Source: Ochotona curzoniae
Lineage: Eukaryota; Chordata; Mammalia; Lagomorpha; Ochotonidae
Reading direction: 5' to 3'
Length of the DNA stretch: 64,000 nt
Assembly (NCBI RefSeq): GCF_017591425.1
Contig: NW_024466512.1
Location: 19,161,001 to 19,225,000, forward strand
The translations under genes and the position numbers were made by a program. The notes under the pieces were generated by a model. It saw nothing but the letters and a program-made list of their open reading frames with translations, had not been told where the DNA came from and did no database searches. Shown here one piece after another: positions 1 through 13,010 of the stretch (its first letter is position 1; every line of letters begins with the position of its first letter).

Positions 1-249
1 CGCCGGGCCCTTACCCTGAGATCTTAACTCAAGTCTGTGGCCATGACTGTCCTAACAGGGAACAAGCTAGGGAAGATGCAGAAATCCAGTTGACTTTGGA
101 ATTCTGATAAAAAGGTAAAGTTAATGGTAAATTTATTTGCCTAACCTGGCACAGCTATGACTGTTGGTGCCAGTATGCAAAATCCTCATCCTTTCCCTAC
201 AAATCCCTCTCCTGAAGCTACAGGCCCACAACACGATGGTGACTGACAC

Positions 250-450
250 TCTCAAGCTGATGTGTGCCAGGCACTGTGTAGAACAAAGAGCCTCTCTGAC
301 CAAATTCTCAGGACAACTCCATGACATCAATATCATCATCCCCATTTTACAGATGGAAAGCCAAAGCACAGGATGTGACCAAGGATGCATGGCTAGGAAC
401 TGGAAGTTGAGCCTGGGACCAACAGCGTCACACTCCAGAGCCAGTGCCCT
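250..450 (+). repeat. MIR (ancient tRNA-derived SINE)
   Basis: Contains the MIR core pattern: TGTGCCAGGCACTGTG, then CCCCATTTTACAGATGGAAA, then a remnant of the 'GCCTGGGACC...CTCCAGAGCC' region. Confidence 0.85.
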
Positions 451-2636
451 AAGCTCCCCATCTACTTCTGCAGATAGAAGTGCTTCCAGTGCTATCCATG
501 TGAGCCAGTGTTCTCACACTCAAGCAATCACCTATGAGTCTCAACCCTGAAGGGTGTTCCACCCTGTCACTCCCATGTGGGACCACCCAGATGCTCCCAC
601 TGTACACTGTAACTGGCTCCTACCCCCAGTGCGCAATCACAGGGCATGGTGGATAGCACATGGATCATTTTTCCCTCTGAGTGTGCTTGTATTTGGGGTG
701 GCCTCTGCTAGGTACTGGAAGACAGGGTTTCTCACAGAATAAAGATGGTGTGCAGCATTAAAGGAAATCCCCCTGCCCACTTGTAAGCATTCACCCAGCC
801 AGGCACACCATGTCCAGCAGCAACAGGGACAGACAAGGAACTCAAAGGGCTCCCAAGAGTCTTCCGCAGCCCCTGGTCCTATGCCAGGGAGGCTGGGGGA
901 GTCTAAGCCATGGCTTTGACCTAAGGAGCTTCCTGCCTGGCTGGGAAGCAGAGGTTACTCAGTGGGAGGGAGGATCAGAACAGGGCTGTGATACAGTGTG
1001 GATGAGAGCAGCACAGATGGATGGATGCAGAGGGTTACGTGCACACAGTGATGCATGATGAAGGAGATAGACAGGGAGTGAGTCTGTAGCTCCAAGAAAG
1101 ACTAATGACTACATGGAGCCCCTTCAGCACCCTGGGCCTTTTCTATACTAAAGACCATGGCAAGGTCTGAAAACAAACAGATAGAAGAGATGGGTAAGGA
1201 GGATTGCATGAGGGGAAGAAAATACCCTGTAGTCTTGTAAATTCATTTGCTCTCCCCTGGGTTCCTGAACATTCCTAGCTCTTTCACCAGAGTAGAGTTG
1301 GTCTATGGAAACCTCAGCTTTCATCTCTGTGATTCCTGGCTTGTGGGTGTTCCAGAGCTCACGACAATCAGTTATTTGTCACTTTATTTATTCAGGAGGC
1401 TGGTGCAGGGGTGAGTCAGGAGGCTGAAGTCATTGTAGTCTGAGACATGACCAGTTTGTGGTTCCCCTCCACCACTGCCTGCACTCCCACCTCCAGCTGG
1501 CTCCCACTGCTCCTATCTCCCCCAATCCCAAAATACCATCCTCCCCAAACTGAGACCCTCCAGGGAAGCCACAGCCCCACTCATGTCCAGAAATAACCAG
1601 CCATGCTTTCCAACCTCAGCAGCTGCCAGCACACACAGAGGGTGATTTGGGCTTGGGAGAGAATGTAGGAGAAATCTGAACCTTCGACCCTCAGGAGATG
1701 CCTGTGCCACCTCGGACCTGCCCTTGCCCACTGCCATTCCATCATTTCATTTCCCTGGCTCCCCTGCCACGCTGTTCCTCCTCCACACTCCTTCCCTCTC
1801 ATCCCAGGTTTCAGGACCGTGCTGCTGCAGGCAATAAAGGGCAGACAAAGGGTGAGGCAAGGCAGGATTCACCCAATCTCCCCAAAGGGAGAGAAGTTTA
1901 CAAAGAATCACAGGAACAGAGAAAAGACACCTGTCCCATCTCAGCACTGTTGTGTTTCACTGGAAGTTGCTCCAACCAGGAGGACATTCAGAAGTCGGGG
2001 GACCTTATAATATTAACAGGTACAACCAGGACACTGAGACCCACCATGGCATATGACAGTTCTGCATCACTAAAGAATGTTCTGCCATCCAAAAAGCCAA
2101 TCTGGCCCTTTTTCAAAAACCTTATAGGGAGGCATGCCTATTTCTAAGAACACACAACTTAATCAGGACTTACAGGTGGGGAGGGGAGGCCAGCACATTA
2201 AGGAAATTCAACAAGCTAGTATTATAGGCACTATAGAACTCAAGGTATTAGGAGCTGTCGTTTAAACAGAGCAAAGGGATATGGCATGGCTCAGAATGTG
2301 CAAGGGTCCCTCACAGAGGTAACTTTTGCAATCTCTGTGACTCCTTCCCAACTTGGCAAGGGACATCCACTCTCATGTCTGGGGCATGGGTCAAGAGCAT
2401 CTTATCAATGTCATCTTTTAGTTTTCACCCTTGATTCCAGCAACCCCTTGCAACTGATCATTCAAATACGTGTAACATAGCAGAAAGCCTCTAGGGATAG
2501 CTACGTCTTTGCCTAAGAGCATCTCACAGCCTGCATCACAGACCAAATCAGTTCCTCCATCCCAGCCTCCCTCTTGATAATAAACCACAGCACCCAAGAC
2601 TCCTCACAAAAACTTTAGCAGCATAAAAATGCTAAA

Positions 2637-2759
2637 TGACGTCACAGCTCCTGCATTCCATCCAGCAGAACTGCCCTCCTCCAGGAGAACCTGGGACACA
2701 GGCTGCATTAGCCACACTGAGCCATGCCTGCAGGAGTCATTTCTCAAGGGCTTGACTCA
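2637..2759. promoter_or_regulatory. Intronic CRE plus AP-1 motif cluster
   Basis: A perfect palindromic CRE (TGACGTCA, 2637-2644) and a consensus AP-1 site (TGACTCA, 2753-2759, followed by GC) lie 110 bp apart in repeat-free intron sequence. SorCS3 transcription is reported to respond to neuronal activity, for which CREB and AP-1 are the usual mediators. Motif presence is seen; enhancer function is inference. Confidence 0.35.
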
Positions 2760-2839
2760 GCTTCCTTAGGAGGCATCTTGTGGCCTGAAATTCAAACATA
2801 AGAGCTGAAAGCACTTCAAAAAATAAGAGCTAAGCTGCA

Positions 2840-2990
2840 GAGCACTTACAAGATTCCAGCTTTCTTCAGACGTGTGTGGACTCCTACAATCAACAACTTA
2901 CATGGTAGTTACACACACCATTATCCCCTGTTTACAGGAAAGGGAATCTAAAGGTAAGAGCTCAGGCACTGGCTTCATTCCATAGAGCTG
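2840..2990 (+). repeat. Possible MIR remnant
   Basis: 'ATTATCCCCTGTTTACAGGAAAGGGAA' like core in order with flanking MIR-type sequence, but strongly decayed. Confidence 0.4.
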
Positions 2991-3364
2991 ATATGTGGAA
3001 GAGCCCAAGCCCAGAGCCCCATAGACCTGGCTTTACTCAACTATGGGACCATTAGGCACCTATGTAGAAACAGGTGTTCAAGGAGAGATGCTAGGGGCTG
3101 GGGCATTTTTTCACTGCTCTGGAGGTCAAGCAGAAGCAGGAGAGGTCAATTTCCAAATATTTCTAACTCCTCGCCTAGAGAGTCCTCCCCCCTTCCATCA
3201 TATTCCCCTAAGCCATGGGCCTACTTTCTCATGTGAGCAGACAATAAAGGCAATAAATTAGCAAAATGTGTAATACACAGAGTAGTTATAACTGAAGCAG
3301 AAAAGGAAGTGGGTAGAGCAATGCACAATTTTAGACTGGAAGACCAAAGCAGGCCTCTCTGAAA

Positions 3365-3715
3365 AGGCACATTTACTTATTTGAGCGGTACAAAGACAAA
3401 CAGAGTGAGTGCAAGAAAGAACAGTCACAGTCACACAGAGACAGAGATACAGAGAGAGAGAGAGATACAGAGAGACCTTTTGATCAACTGGTTCACTCCC
3501 CAGGTGCCTAAATTACCCAGGAGTGGGCCAGTTCAAAACTAGAAACAGGAGACTCCACCTGGTTGGCCACATGGCTAGCAGGGAGCCAAGTTCCTGAGCC
3601 ACTGCCTGCTGCCTTCCAGGCCAACTATCAGAAGAAAGCTAGAATTGGAAACAAAATCAGGATTTGAACCCAAGCACCCTGAAACTGGATACAGACTTCC
3701 CAAACAGCCACCCAA
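3365..3715 (-). repeat. Old lagomorph C-SINE
   Basis: Antisense order is clear: A/T tail remnant, GA-rich region, 'CAACTGGTTCACTCCCCAGG', then the tRNA-related head at the right. Many substitutions show an old copy. Confidence 0.8.
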
Positions 3716-4584
3716 AGAAAGCAAATTTAAATAAAAATCAGAGAGAGATGAGAAAAGGAACCACCACTATTTGGGGGCAAGAATATTCCAGGGAAAGAGA
3801 ATGGTCAGTGCCAAGGTCAGTGGCAGGAGCTTTTGTAGGTGTGCTGGGCCAGAATGGTCAGTGACCAGACCAAATGATCCAACAGAGAAGCAAGAGATAA
3901 GCAGTTGCTCAGGCTGTTCAAAGAGACATTCTGATGACAACGAGGACTTCCGATTTTGTCTCTGACGGAGGTACCTTGGTTCAGGGAAGGACCTTGGTTC
4001 AAAGTCACACAGAGCTATGGCTTTCTGACTTTAAGCAGCCGCAGAATGAGCCGATACAAAAGGCAAGCTTGGCAGTGTTTGGCTGAGGGCTGGGATCTGA
4101 GTTCTCCAAGCAGCCCCCACACTGTAGCCAGCACCCGGGGAGGATGACGGAGCCATGCTGCCACAGTGCCAGGAGCCAAGCGGGGGGCAGGGTTCTCTCC
4201 AGCTCTCCTTCATCATTTGAACCATAGAAGCACCACCTCCCCAGAAAGTAGAACTGTTGATCTGAGAAAGATGCCCATGCTGGTTCCCCCACATATGCAT
4301 GACTAATAAACAGCTCACAGCTTCATTTAAAACTGGGAAATGCAACTCACAGAGCGTGGCATGTGAATCTTTTTCTGCAGAGAGCAGGAGGATAGGGAAA
4401 GTTTTTCCCCCACCCCTGCCCTTCACTGTTCTAGGGTGTTCACAGGGCCTCGTACCCTGCACAAAGGAGGCTGGCCTTCTGGAAGGCATGTGTTAAGGCA
4501 CTACCTTTGCCTCCCTCTTGACAGATTGTAAAGAGCCTTCTGGGGAACCAAAATACCTACAGGACGCCATGTCCTCAGCGCCTA

Positions 4585-4810
4585 TGTCCACATGTCAGCA
4601 CTTTCTATGTGCCAGGAACCCTCCTCTATCTGTCACAGGAGTGAACTACTATAGCCTCCACCATCATCCTAGGAGGCATGCTCTACAAAGGTTCCCCATC
4701 TACAGGTATAGAAACTGAGGCATAGCAAGGTTAAAGGATCCACTAAGTGAAGCAACTGGAAGTGCCAGAGCTGGAATCGGTACCCAAGCAGTGTGTCACT
4801 AGACTGAGAA
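4585..4810 (+). repeat. MIR
   Basis: Ordered MIR blocks: CTATGTGCCAGGAACC, the mid block ending in CTACAGGTATAGAAACTGAGG, then AGCTGGAATCGGTACCCA. Confidence 0.85.
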
Positions 4811-5604
4811 GAGCTACACGGAAGGCAGCAGTGGTCAACTGTGATGTGGATCCCATTCCTACAAAACAGCACAGCTAGCATCCCAGACCGCTGCTTCCTG
4901 GCCCCCTGCAAGTGCTGCCTTAACTAACTGACCTGTAAAGGGTTGCTTCATGCATGCCACACCCATGACTAGGAGCTCCTCTGCCTTAATCCACATGTAC
5001 TCCCCCAGGGTGGTTCTGCAAGGCCTCACAGAATCACTCAGTAAACAGGTACTGAGGACTAGTGACTAACAAAGTGAATGAGGAATCCAATCTGATCCCA
5101 GTATTTTGGGTATCTTCACACTCATGTCAACATTTCCATTTGCCTCCTACATAGTCCTGTGCGTGACTGAAGTAAGAGACTGGTATGCTGCTGTGCTCTC
5201 TTTTTACCTTTTATTCCATTTGATTTTATGTTTCAGTTTAATTTAAAAAGAAACAATAGCTTAAGTGTTGGATCCTAAGGCACTGTCATTCATGAATATG
5301 CATCACTCTGGGCTGTATAAAATTGAATAATTATTAGCAATTAAAAGAAGGTCAGTGAAAGGCTTTCTGGAGCTCTCCATTAATGGGAGGTGGAGAAATG
5401 GGACACTGTGATTGAGAGCCCCAGGCAAGGGCGCTTTAGGAAGAGCAAGTAGGTCTGGGCTGGTGAGGCAAGAATCAGACTTAGAGGACCCTCAGGCCCC
5501 TGAAGAAGGCTCCGGAGGGATACTACGCCAAAGTCATCACCCTCGTGGGAGAAAGCATCCAATCAATAGCTCAGGATTCCAGGGAGAGGATTAGGAAAGC
5601 AAAA

Positions 5605-5938
5605 AGCAGGATCTGCATTGTGGGGCAGTGAGTTAAGAGACAGTCCATCGATGCCAGCATCCCACATGAGCACTAGTTCCAGTACCTGCTGTTCTACAGC
5701 CAGTTCTGCTCCCTGCTAATTCACCTAAGACTTCAGCAGCACATGGTCCCCAGGCTTGGTTCTCTGTCATCCCGCTGAGACACCCCGCTGGAGTTTCACG
5801 CTTGACTTTGCCATATGGAAGGTCTTCATCTCAATTTCTCTCTTTGGTTTCTATCTTCCCTCCCTCCTCCTCCCTCACTCTTTCTCTCTGTTTTCTCTGT
5901 CTCTCTTTATAACTCTGCCTTTCAAATAAAGGTCAAAA
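5605..5938 (+). repeat. Old lagomorph C-SINE
   Basis: Diverged head 'ATTGTGGGGCAGTGAGTTAA', long CT-rich region, and tail CTCTGCCTTTCAAATAAA. Confidence 0.75.
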
Positions 5939-6359
5939 ACCAAAAAGCAGATGAGTTTCAGCCAAGTGACTCCCTGCCTGAGCAGGTTCACTTCTCTGGT
6001 ATTCACCTTCCAGCGTTCTGAGACAAGAAGTCCACAGAAAGGAAGCACTGGCACCATTCCTGGTGTGTTGTCCATGCTCAGTATATGGTGGCTTTTTTTT
6101 TTTCTTTCTCTTTCAACAATGCTGAGGTTCTCAGCAGCCTGAACCAGGCTACATGGCCATTCCAGCGGTTTCTACCTGTGGCCTCAAGAAAGGGATCAGT
6201 AAAAACTAATTAACTAATTAAAGGTACTGTGAAGGTAGATTCCAAAAGCTGATCCCTCATCAGCCACCCAAGTGGACTTATTGGCCTATGCTAACCATTT
6301 CTCTGCCCAGCAAGATTCTTAATTTCTTACTTTTTAAAAGGGAAGCCATCTCTTTTATT

Positions 6360-6660
6360 ATAAAGACTTTTTATTTGAAACAGAGTGAGACAGAGAGACA
6401 CAGAGGGAGAACCCTCTTCCATCTGCTGGTTCACTCCCCAAGTGGCCACCACAGCCAGGGATGGGCCACGTTGAAGCCAGGAGCCAGAAGCTTCATCTGG
6501 GTTTCTCACGTGAGTGACCCAAGGACTTACGCCATCCTCCACTAATCTCTCAGGCACATTAGTAAGGAGCTGGATCAAGTGGAACAGCCCAGAATGAAGT
6601 GCCCACATGGAATGCCAGCATCTCAGTCAGTGGCTTCACACTATGCCACCAAGCCAGCCT
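6360..6660 (-). repeat. Lagomorph C-SINE
   Basis: 'TTTTTATTTGAAACAGAGTG' tail, 'CATCTGCTGGTTCACTCCCC' and the head ending at 'CTATGCCACCAAGCCAGCC'. Confidence 0.85.
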
Positions 6661-6699
6661 CCCTCCCATATCTTTATTTTGTTAAAGAGTCAGTTATTT

Positions 6700-7000
6700 A
6701 TTTGTTTGTTTGAAATGAACAGAAACATGGAGAGACAGACAGAAATATAATTTTCCATCCATTGGTTCATTCGTCAACATCTATAGCATCCAAAGCTGTG
6801 CCATACCAAAGCCAGGAACCAGGTCTTTTCATCCAGGTCTCCCATCTGGGTAACACAGGCCCACACACTTGGGCTATTTTCTACTGCCTTCCAGGGGCAT
6901 TATCAGGGAGCCAGATTAAAAGCAGAGCAGACAGGACTAGAACCAGTGTTACATTAGAATGCAAGTTCCTGGGAAGTGGGAGTAGTTACTGCTTTAAATA
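6700..7000 (-). repeat. Old lagomorph C-SINE, next to the previous one
   Basis: Tail 'TATTTATTTGTTTGTTTGAA', 'ATCCATTGGTTCATTCGTC' and a diverged body. It lies in tandem orientation with the 6360 copy. Confidence 0.75.
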
Positions 7001-7121
7001 AAGTTTTAGTCACACACCACCCCTCATATAATAAAGTATTGCCTAACAGGGAGAAAACCAAAATCTCACGAACATAAACATTTCAATGGATCTCTTCCCT
7101 AAATATGAATGTGTTCGTTCT

Positions 7122-7123
<2 letters not shown>

Positions 7124-7155
<32 letters not shown>
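7124..7155. repeat. (TG)n microsatellite
   Basis: Uninterrupted TG run. Confidence 0.95.
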
Positions 7156-7156
<1 letters not shown>

Positions 7157-8639
7157 TGAGCACTTTATTTCCAGACTTGGAATGGCTAGTCATCTACACG
7201 TTCTCAGGTGTCCATACTCAGGGAGAGCTGGCCACAGTGTGGGTACTGCCTATAGACCCGAGGTGGGATAAAGCAGCCTCATTCCCCCACACTTATCTCT
7301 CTGTGCCAAGCCTCTGAGAGCCAGTCCAAGAAACCAGAGGGCTTGAATGTTTCCATAAAGAAGACAAAAAACCTCCATCAGGTGACTTCTCAGCCCATAC
7401 TTCAGCCCCTTCCTCAACATACTCTTCTGCCATGTGACAAATGCATTGGTTTCTGAGACAGGCAATGACAGACTGGCTAAAGGCAGGAGAGCATCTAGAA
7501 TACATCAAAACACTGTAAAAACACATTTGCATTCATCTTTCAAAGAGAAGAAACCCTTCTATATTCTGTTTCTTCTTCAGTCCCTTTTTTGTCATTATTT
7601 TGTATTGTTTTCATCTTAAATGGAACCATCCTAATTCAGTCAGGTCTAGAAAACCAAACAATAGCCTCAGGCTAGACTTTGAAAAAGAGAAAGCAAAATG
7701 ACAGGGGCGATTGCCCAGATGGAGCAAACAGACAGCATGGAGCAGCTTTCCTCCTGAATACATTCAGGTTTGGTCTGAAACAGAGTTCCCAGTCATGGGA
7801 GATGAACTTGGCTCATCATCACAAAAGATCAAGTCAGCCACGGTGAGTATGTCACCCAACCTGAGGTTAACTCACCCTTCCTACCCCAAGGGTACCAGTG
7901 ACTGTTGGACCACCATGATTCGCAAAGAGCTGACACCATCAAGACAAAGAGGAGGACTCAGACACCATCATTAATCTCATGCCACCGCCATTTGATCTTA
8001 GTGGCCTTGACCAACTGTATTATATAGTGGGTGTCTCAAATGCTGAATTAAGACAGAGTCAGCCCCAGTCAACAGGAGCTCCAATTCATTTGGGCAGGAG
8101 AAGCATAGCACAGACCACCACTCTGCCACAGGAGACAGAATGACATGGAGCTGGATCTGAGAACAAGGTCAAGAGCTGGATGGAAACAAACTGTGACACA
8201 ACCAGAAAGAAACTCGAGGCGCAAGGTGGACTGGGTTTTTTGCATTGATTTTCCCCTCAACTCCTCCCTTCTGAGTGCACTGGGTCCCGAACAGACCTGG
8301 AAATCACACAGCCTGTGCTCTCCGGTCAGGTGACCCACCACAAGTGACCTCTGCTCACAGACTAATGCACAGGCAACATACATTTTTTTTTTACTTCCTT
8401 TTCAGCAAACATCTGCCTCTAATTCTTTCTTGCTTCTCTAATTCTTATTCATGTTATCCTAATTGTCCTCTGTATATATTAACTTTTATTTGTCCCCTAC
8501 AGACACAAATCACCTGAAGTCAGACGTGAAAGCGCCTTTTTTACCTAACCCTATAAAAGGTAAATCCTCCTATAACTGCCAACCAAGAATGTGATGGTTC
8601 ATAGCGAAATGCTCAATTCTTTCTGCCTGAGCTAGGGAG

Positions 8640-10140
8640 TACAATAAACAGGACCAATATCATTGATTCTATTACACACTCTGTGGAGGAAATAACCTGT
8701 GCAATGAGGCAAGAAAATGAAATAAAAGGTACAAAGTAAAGAAACACACCAAACACCATTCATTACTCACAGATGATGTGGTGCTATGCAAAGAAACCTG
8801 AAAGAATCTGAAGATAATGGTAGAAACGAAAATTAGAAAATTACTTTTAATGTCAAGTTGAAATGGAATCCAAGAGCACCAAGTTCCTGGGAATTGACTT
8901 ATCAAAAAGTTCATAATATCTTCCACTGAAGAATATGGAACACTTCTAAAAGAAATTAAGCAAAAAATTTTAAAATGTTTTGCTTTCACACCTGCACTAG
9001 TCAAAAAGCTTCCAAGAAAAAAGTTTTAATGACCACTGATTTATGTAATACACATCCAATCGAACATCTTAGATTTTTTAATGAAAATTGGCAAGTTGAT
9101 TCTATCGTGTATATATCAACAGAGTCAAAAGCAGCCAAGAAAAACATAGTAACATAGGAGAAAAAGCTAACTGAATCAGAGAATTCCTAACAGATACACA
9201 CAAGTAACAATACCAGATTTTCAACAATGATATCCTCTCAATAAGTGGTATTAAGCCACTTTAAGTTATATAGAAAGAAAAAAATTTTTGAATCTCTTCC
9301 TTACAGAAAACACTCAGAACATGTATACAGAAATTCTAGATAGATGATGAGGCTAAATGTGAAAGTTAAAAAATAAATCTAAAATAAAACATACTCTTCC
9401 AAACCTTGAACAATTTAATTTTAAAAGAAAAATCAGAGGAATTGCATCTCCTAAAATTAAAACACCCCTCTACAAAAAGACACCATCAATAGAATTAAAA
9501 AGCAAGTCACAGACTGTAAGGTATCTACAATGTATATATCAGACAAACTTATATCCAGAATATAAAGAACACATATAAGTCTGACGAACAGGCAACGCAA
9601 TATGAAATGGATAAAATAGTTAAACCACAATTTTACTGAAGAGAATATCCAAATAACTGTTAAGCACACGGAAAATGCCCAACATCTGTCAGTAGTCAAA
9701 TTAAAAACTATAATGGAATATACAACTATATCTGCCAAAACGACTAAAATAAAAAACACAAAAATACCATGTGTTGGCAAGAAAGCAGCAAAATTGGATA
9801 TCTTATAAATGACCAGAGTAAGTGTAACTGGTATAAGAACTTTGGAAAATATTGGTAGTTATCTATTAATGAGAGTTTATGATCCAGCAACTCTAACCCT
9901 GGGGATGTATGTACTCAAGAGAAACAGCAAGGAATGTCAAAAGGAACGTACATGGATGTTCACATATTCAAGAGAAAAAAAGGAAACAAGACGTCCATCA
10001 ATTATGGAATGGATTAATAATTTGAATGTATTACTAGACTATCTTACCATATGGAAATATGAAGGACAAACTGAAGCTACATAGGCTGACAGGAATAACA
10101 TCACAGATATAAACATGATGTGCAAAGAAAGGACAAAAAA
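8640..10140 (+). mobile_element. Old L1, ORF2 C-terminal part and 3' region
   Basis: A-rich sense strand with L1 ORF2 landmarks in order: AAGAAAATGAAATAAAAGG, 'ACAGATGATGTGGTGCTATG', 'CTTATATCCAGAATATAAAG', 'ATGGATAAAATAG', 'CCATGTGTTGGCAAGAAAGC', 'GATCCAGCAACTCTAACCCT'. All frames are broken. Antisense to SORCS3. Confidence 0.85.
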
Positions 10141-10148
10141 TATATGTA

Positions 10149-10560
10149 TACTATACATATTGGTTATGTGTTGCTGTGTAACAAATTACTCCAAAACTGG
10201 GTGGCTTAAGACAAAGGACATGCATTGTCTAACAAGGTCTGTGGGCCAACGTTTCTCATAAGACTTCAAATGTCAGCCAGACAATAGTGATCCCAAGGCT
10301 CAAACAGAGGAAACATCTTTTCTAGCTCATTCATACGGCTTTGGAAAGCAGACCTTCATTCTTGACCGAATTTTGCCTGTAAGATAGTTTAGATCCAATT
10401 TTCCTGCTACCATTTATCGAAGAGACTGTCCTTCCCTTGGATTGATTTTTGTTCATTTCTCAAAAATCAGTTGATTGTAGATGGGACCTACAAATGCAGA
10501 AGCATGAAACAAGTTCCCTACCTTACTATAACAGATCAAACACTTCAATTTAAGACCTGA
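10149..10560 (+). repeat. Ancient mammal-wide repeat (family not certain)
   Basis: 'GTTGCTGTGTAACAAATTAC TCCAAAACTGGGTGGCTTAA' is a widely dispersed mammalian repeat start. Following sequence matches its usual course only loosely. Confidence 0.6.
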
Positions 10561-10908
10561 GACTCTGAAGCGGCTGAAAGACAATGTAGGGGAAAACATT
10601 TCAAGTCACTGGTGTAACTGATAGGTTCGTGAATAAGGCCCCCAAAGGACAAGTAACAAAAGAAAAGAGACAAATTGGATTATATCAAACTCAGAAACTT
10701 CTGCACATCAAAGGAAACAATCAATACAGTGAAGAAGACCGCTGACAGCATGGGAGATAATCCAACAAAAGATTAACATTCAGAATATATCTTCAACTTA
10801 AAAATCTCAACAACAAATACACAAAAATCCAGTTAAGAAATGGAAAAAGACACTAATAGACAATTCTCAAAAGAAGAAATACAAGTGGCCGACAATAATG
10901 TAATCTTA
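10560..10908 (+). mobile_element. Second L1 ORF2 3' fragment
   Basis: 'AGACAAATTGGATTATATCA', 'AACTTCTGCACATCAAAGGA' and 'CAATTCTCAAAAGAAGAAAT' are typical of the L1 ORF2 C-terminal region, repeating part of what is already present at 9.5 kb. It is therefore a separate insertion or duplication. Confidence 0.85.
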
Positions 10909-11290
10909 AAACATATTCTATTTATTTGAAAGGCAGAGATAGAAGGAGAAAGACAAAAGCAGTGACAGAGATCTTCTATCCATTGGTTCATTCCCCAGAT
11001 GCCAACAGTAGGCAAGACTGGTGTTAGGCCAAATCTAAGAGGCAGGAACTCCATCTGAGTCGCCCACGTGGGTGGCAGGCCCTGAGTACTTGTGCCATCA
11101 CCTGCTGTCTCCCAGGTGTGCTTTAATAGGAAGTAGGAATAGGAAGGAGAGCATGGCCACAACCCCGACATCCTATGCAGGATAGTCACACCTCCATGGA
11201 GAATTACCCCGTCCCAGGCCCCTGTCCCTCCACACATAGAGTAACAAAAAGACGGCAGAGATGGCCATATCTCACAAAGCAGGCTGTAAA
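10908..11290 (-). repeat. Lagomorph C-SINE inserted among L1 fragments
   Basis: 'TATTTATTTGAAAGGCAGAG' tail, 'CATTGGTTCATTCCCCAGAT', 'CCCACGTGGGTGGCAGG'. The right part is diverged. It separates two L1 pieces. Confidence 0.8.
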
Positions 11291-11299
11291 TAATTTTTT

Positions 11300-12345
11300 T
11301 AATTGACAAGAGAAAACAGAGGCATCATATATTAATAAAAGGTAAAAACTACGAAGAAGATTTAACAATTACAAACACATACTTAGAGAAAAATATCAAA
11401 GTCTATAAAAACAACAAAATTAAAGGGAAGGCTAGACCAATGTATAATTATACCTGGAGACTATCACACTCCATTCTCAAAAATAGAAAAAGCTACACAG
11501 AAATTAGGAAACAGATGAACAACACTAGACATCTCAGACCTACACAAAACATTCTACGCTACAATATATATACTTCCTTATCAAACAAGTACATGCAAGA
11601 CATTTTCTAAAACAGACCACACATTAGTTCACAAATTGAGTAGGACAGATTTTAAAAGACAGATCCATACAAAGTATCTTCTTTAAAATTAACAGGATGA
11701 AATCAGAACTCAAAAATAGGAGTAAACCTAGAAAATTTTAAAGAGTGTGGCAATTCACCAACATCTCTGAAAAACAATTATATCAAAGAATAACTCAAAA
11801 AAAATAAATCTTTAAAAAAAAGAATAACTCAAAAGGAAAATTATAAACTACTGAAAATAATGAAAATAAAAACAGGATTAAAAGATGAATTAAAAGGTCC
11901 CAAGAGAGAAATGCATAGCTGCAAATGCTTACGTTGCAAACAAGAAAGCTCCTCCATCAGTAACTTTACTAGATAACGAAATAAAAAAAGTTGATCATTG
12001 AAACTTAAAGGCAGCAGAAGGATAGAAATAATAATAATTACAGCAGACATCAACAAAATAAGGAACAGCAAAGCAAAGGAGAGAGGTAAAACAAAATTGG
12101 TAAAACAATTGACAAAGCCTTAGCTAGATAAAAGGGGGGGGGGGGAATCAAATTACCAAAATAATGAATTAAAGTGGGGATGTCATTACCAATTCTACAA
12201 AAATAAAAATGGTAATAAGAAATTGCTTATGAGCAATTGTATACTAACAAATTGAGTCACCTGAATAAAACAGTCAAATTACTGGGAATATAAAAACTAC
12301 CACACAGAATAACAAAAACTGAACACATATACAACCCATAAAACA
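11300..12345 (+). mobile_element. Old L1 fragment, earlier part of ORF2
   Basis: Sense A-rich sequence with 'CATTTTCTAAAACAGACCAC' and following 'CATTAGTTCACAAATTGAG', similar to the endonuclease/early RT region of L1M elements. Frames are destroyed. Confidence 0.65.
12134..12145. repeat. G homopolymer
   Basis: Twelve consecutive G in A-rich L1 sequence. Confidence 0.9.
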
Positions 12346-12349
12346 TTTA

Positions 12350-12665
12350 GTCACTTTAGCCTAGTGGCTAAAACCTTGCTTTGCATATGCCGGGATCCCA
12401 TATGGGCACCTGTTCATGTCCCAGCTGCTCCATTTCCCATCCAGCTCTGCGCTTGTGGCCTGGGAAAGTAGAAGAGAATGGTCCAAAGCCTTGGGACCCT
12501 GCACATATGTGGAAACCCTGGAAGAAGTTCCTGATTCCTGGCTTTGGATCAGCTCAGCTCTGGTCATTGGGACCACTTGGAGAGTAAATCAGCTGACAGA
12601 GAGCTGTTTTCTCTGTCTCTGTCTCTCTCTGCCATCCCAATAAAACAATAAATAATAAATCTTAA
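12350..12665 (+). repeat. Lagomorph C-SINE
   Basis: Head 'TTTAGCCTAGTGGCTAAAAC', 'CCGGGATCCCATATGGGCAC', body, and tail 'CAATAAAACAATAAATAATA'. It sits between L1 fragments. Confidence 0.9.
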
Positions 12666-12674
12666 AGGAAGGAA

Positions 12675-13010
12675 GGAATTTAGGCTAGGTGATACAATCC
12701 AAACATAAAAAGACAAATATTGTTTAATTCCACTGATTTGAGATGTTTTAGGAGGAGTCAAAATCATAAAACCAGCAAGTAGAGTGGTCATTGCCAATGA
12801 CTCCTGGGAGGAGAATGGCAAGGTACTACTGTTCAAGGGGCACAGAGCCTCACACTGACAAGATGAAATGAGCTTCAGAGATGGGTAATGTAATGATTGT
12901 ACAACATTATGAACAAATGTATTTAACATCACTGAAGTGCACACTTTAAAATGGTCAAAATAGTAAATTCTATGTTATAGACATTTTGTCACAATTTAAA
13001 AAAAAAACAG
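12675..13010 (+). mobile_element. L1M 3' end
   Basis: Typical L1M 3' UTR finish: 'AATGATTGTACAACATTATG', 'AAGTGCACACTTTAAAATGG' then an A-rich end near 12998-13008. Confidence 0.8.

Noticed and set aside
10833..11309. 158-codon minus-strand frame
   Set aside because: Made of C-SINE sequence inserted in L1.
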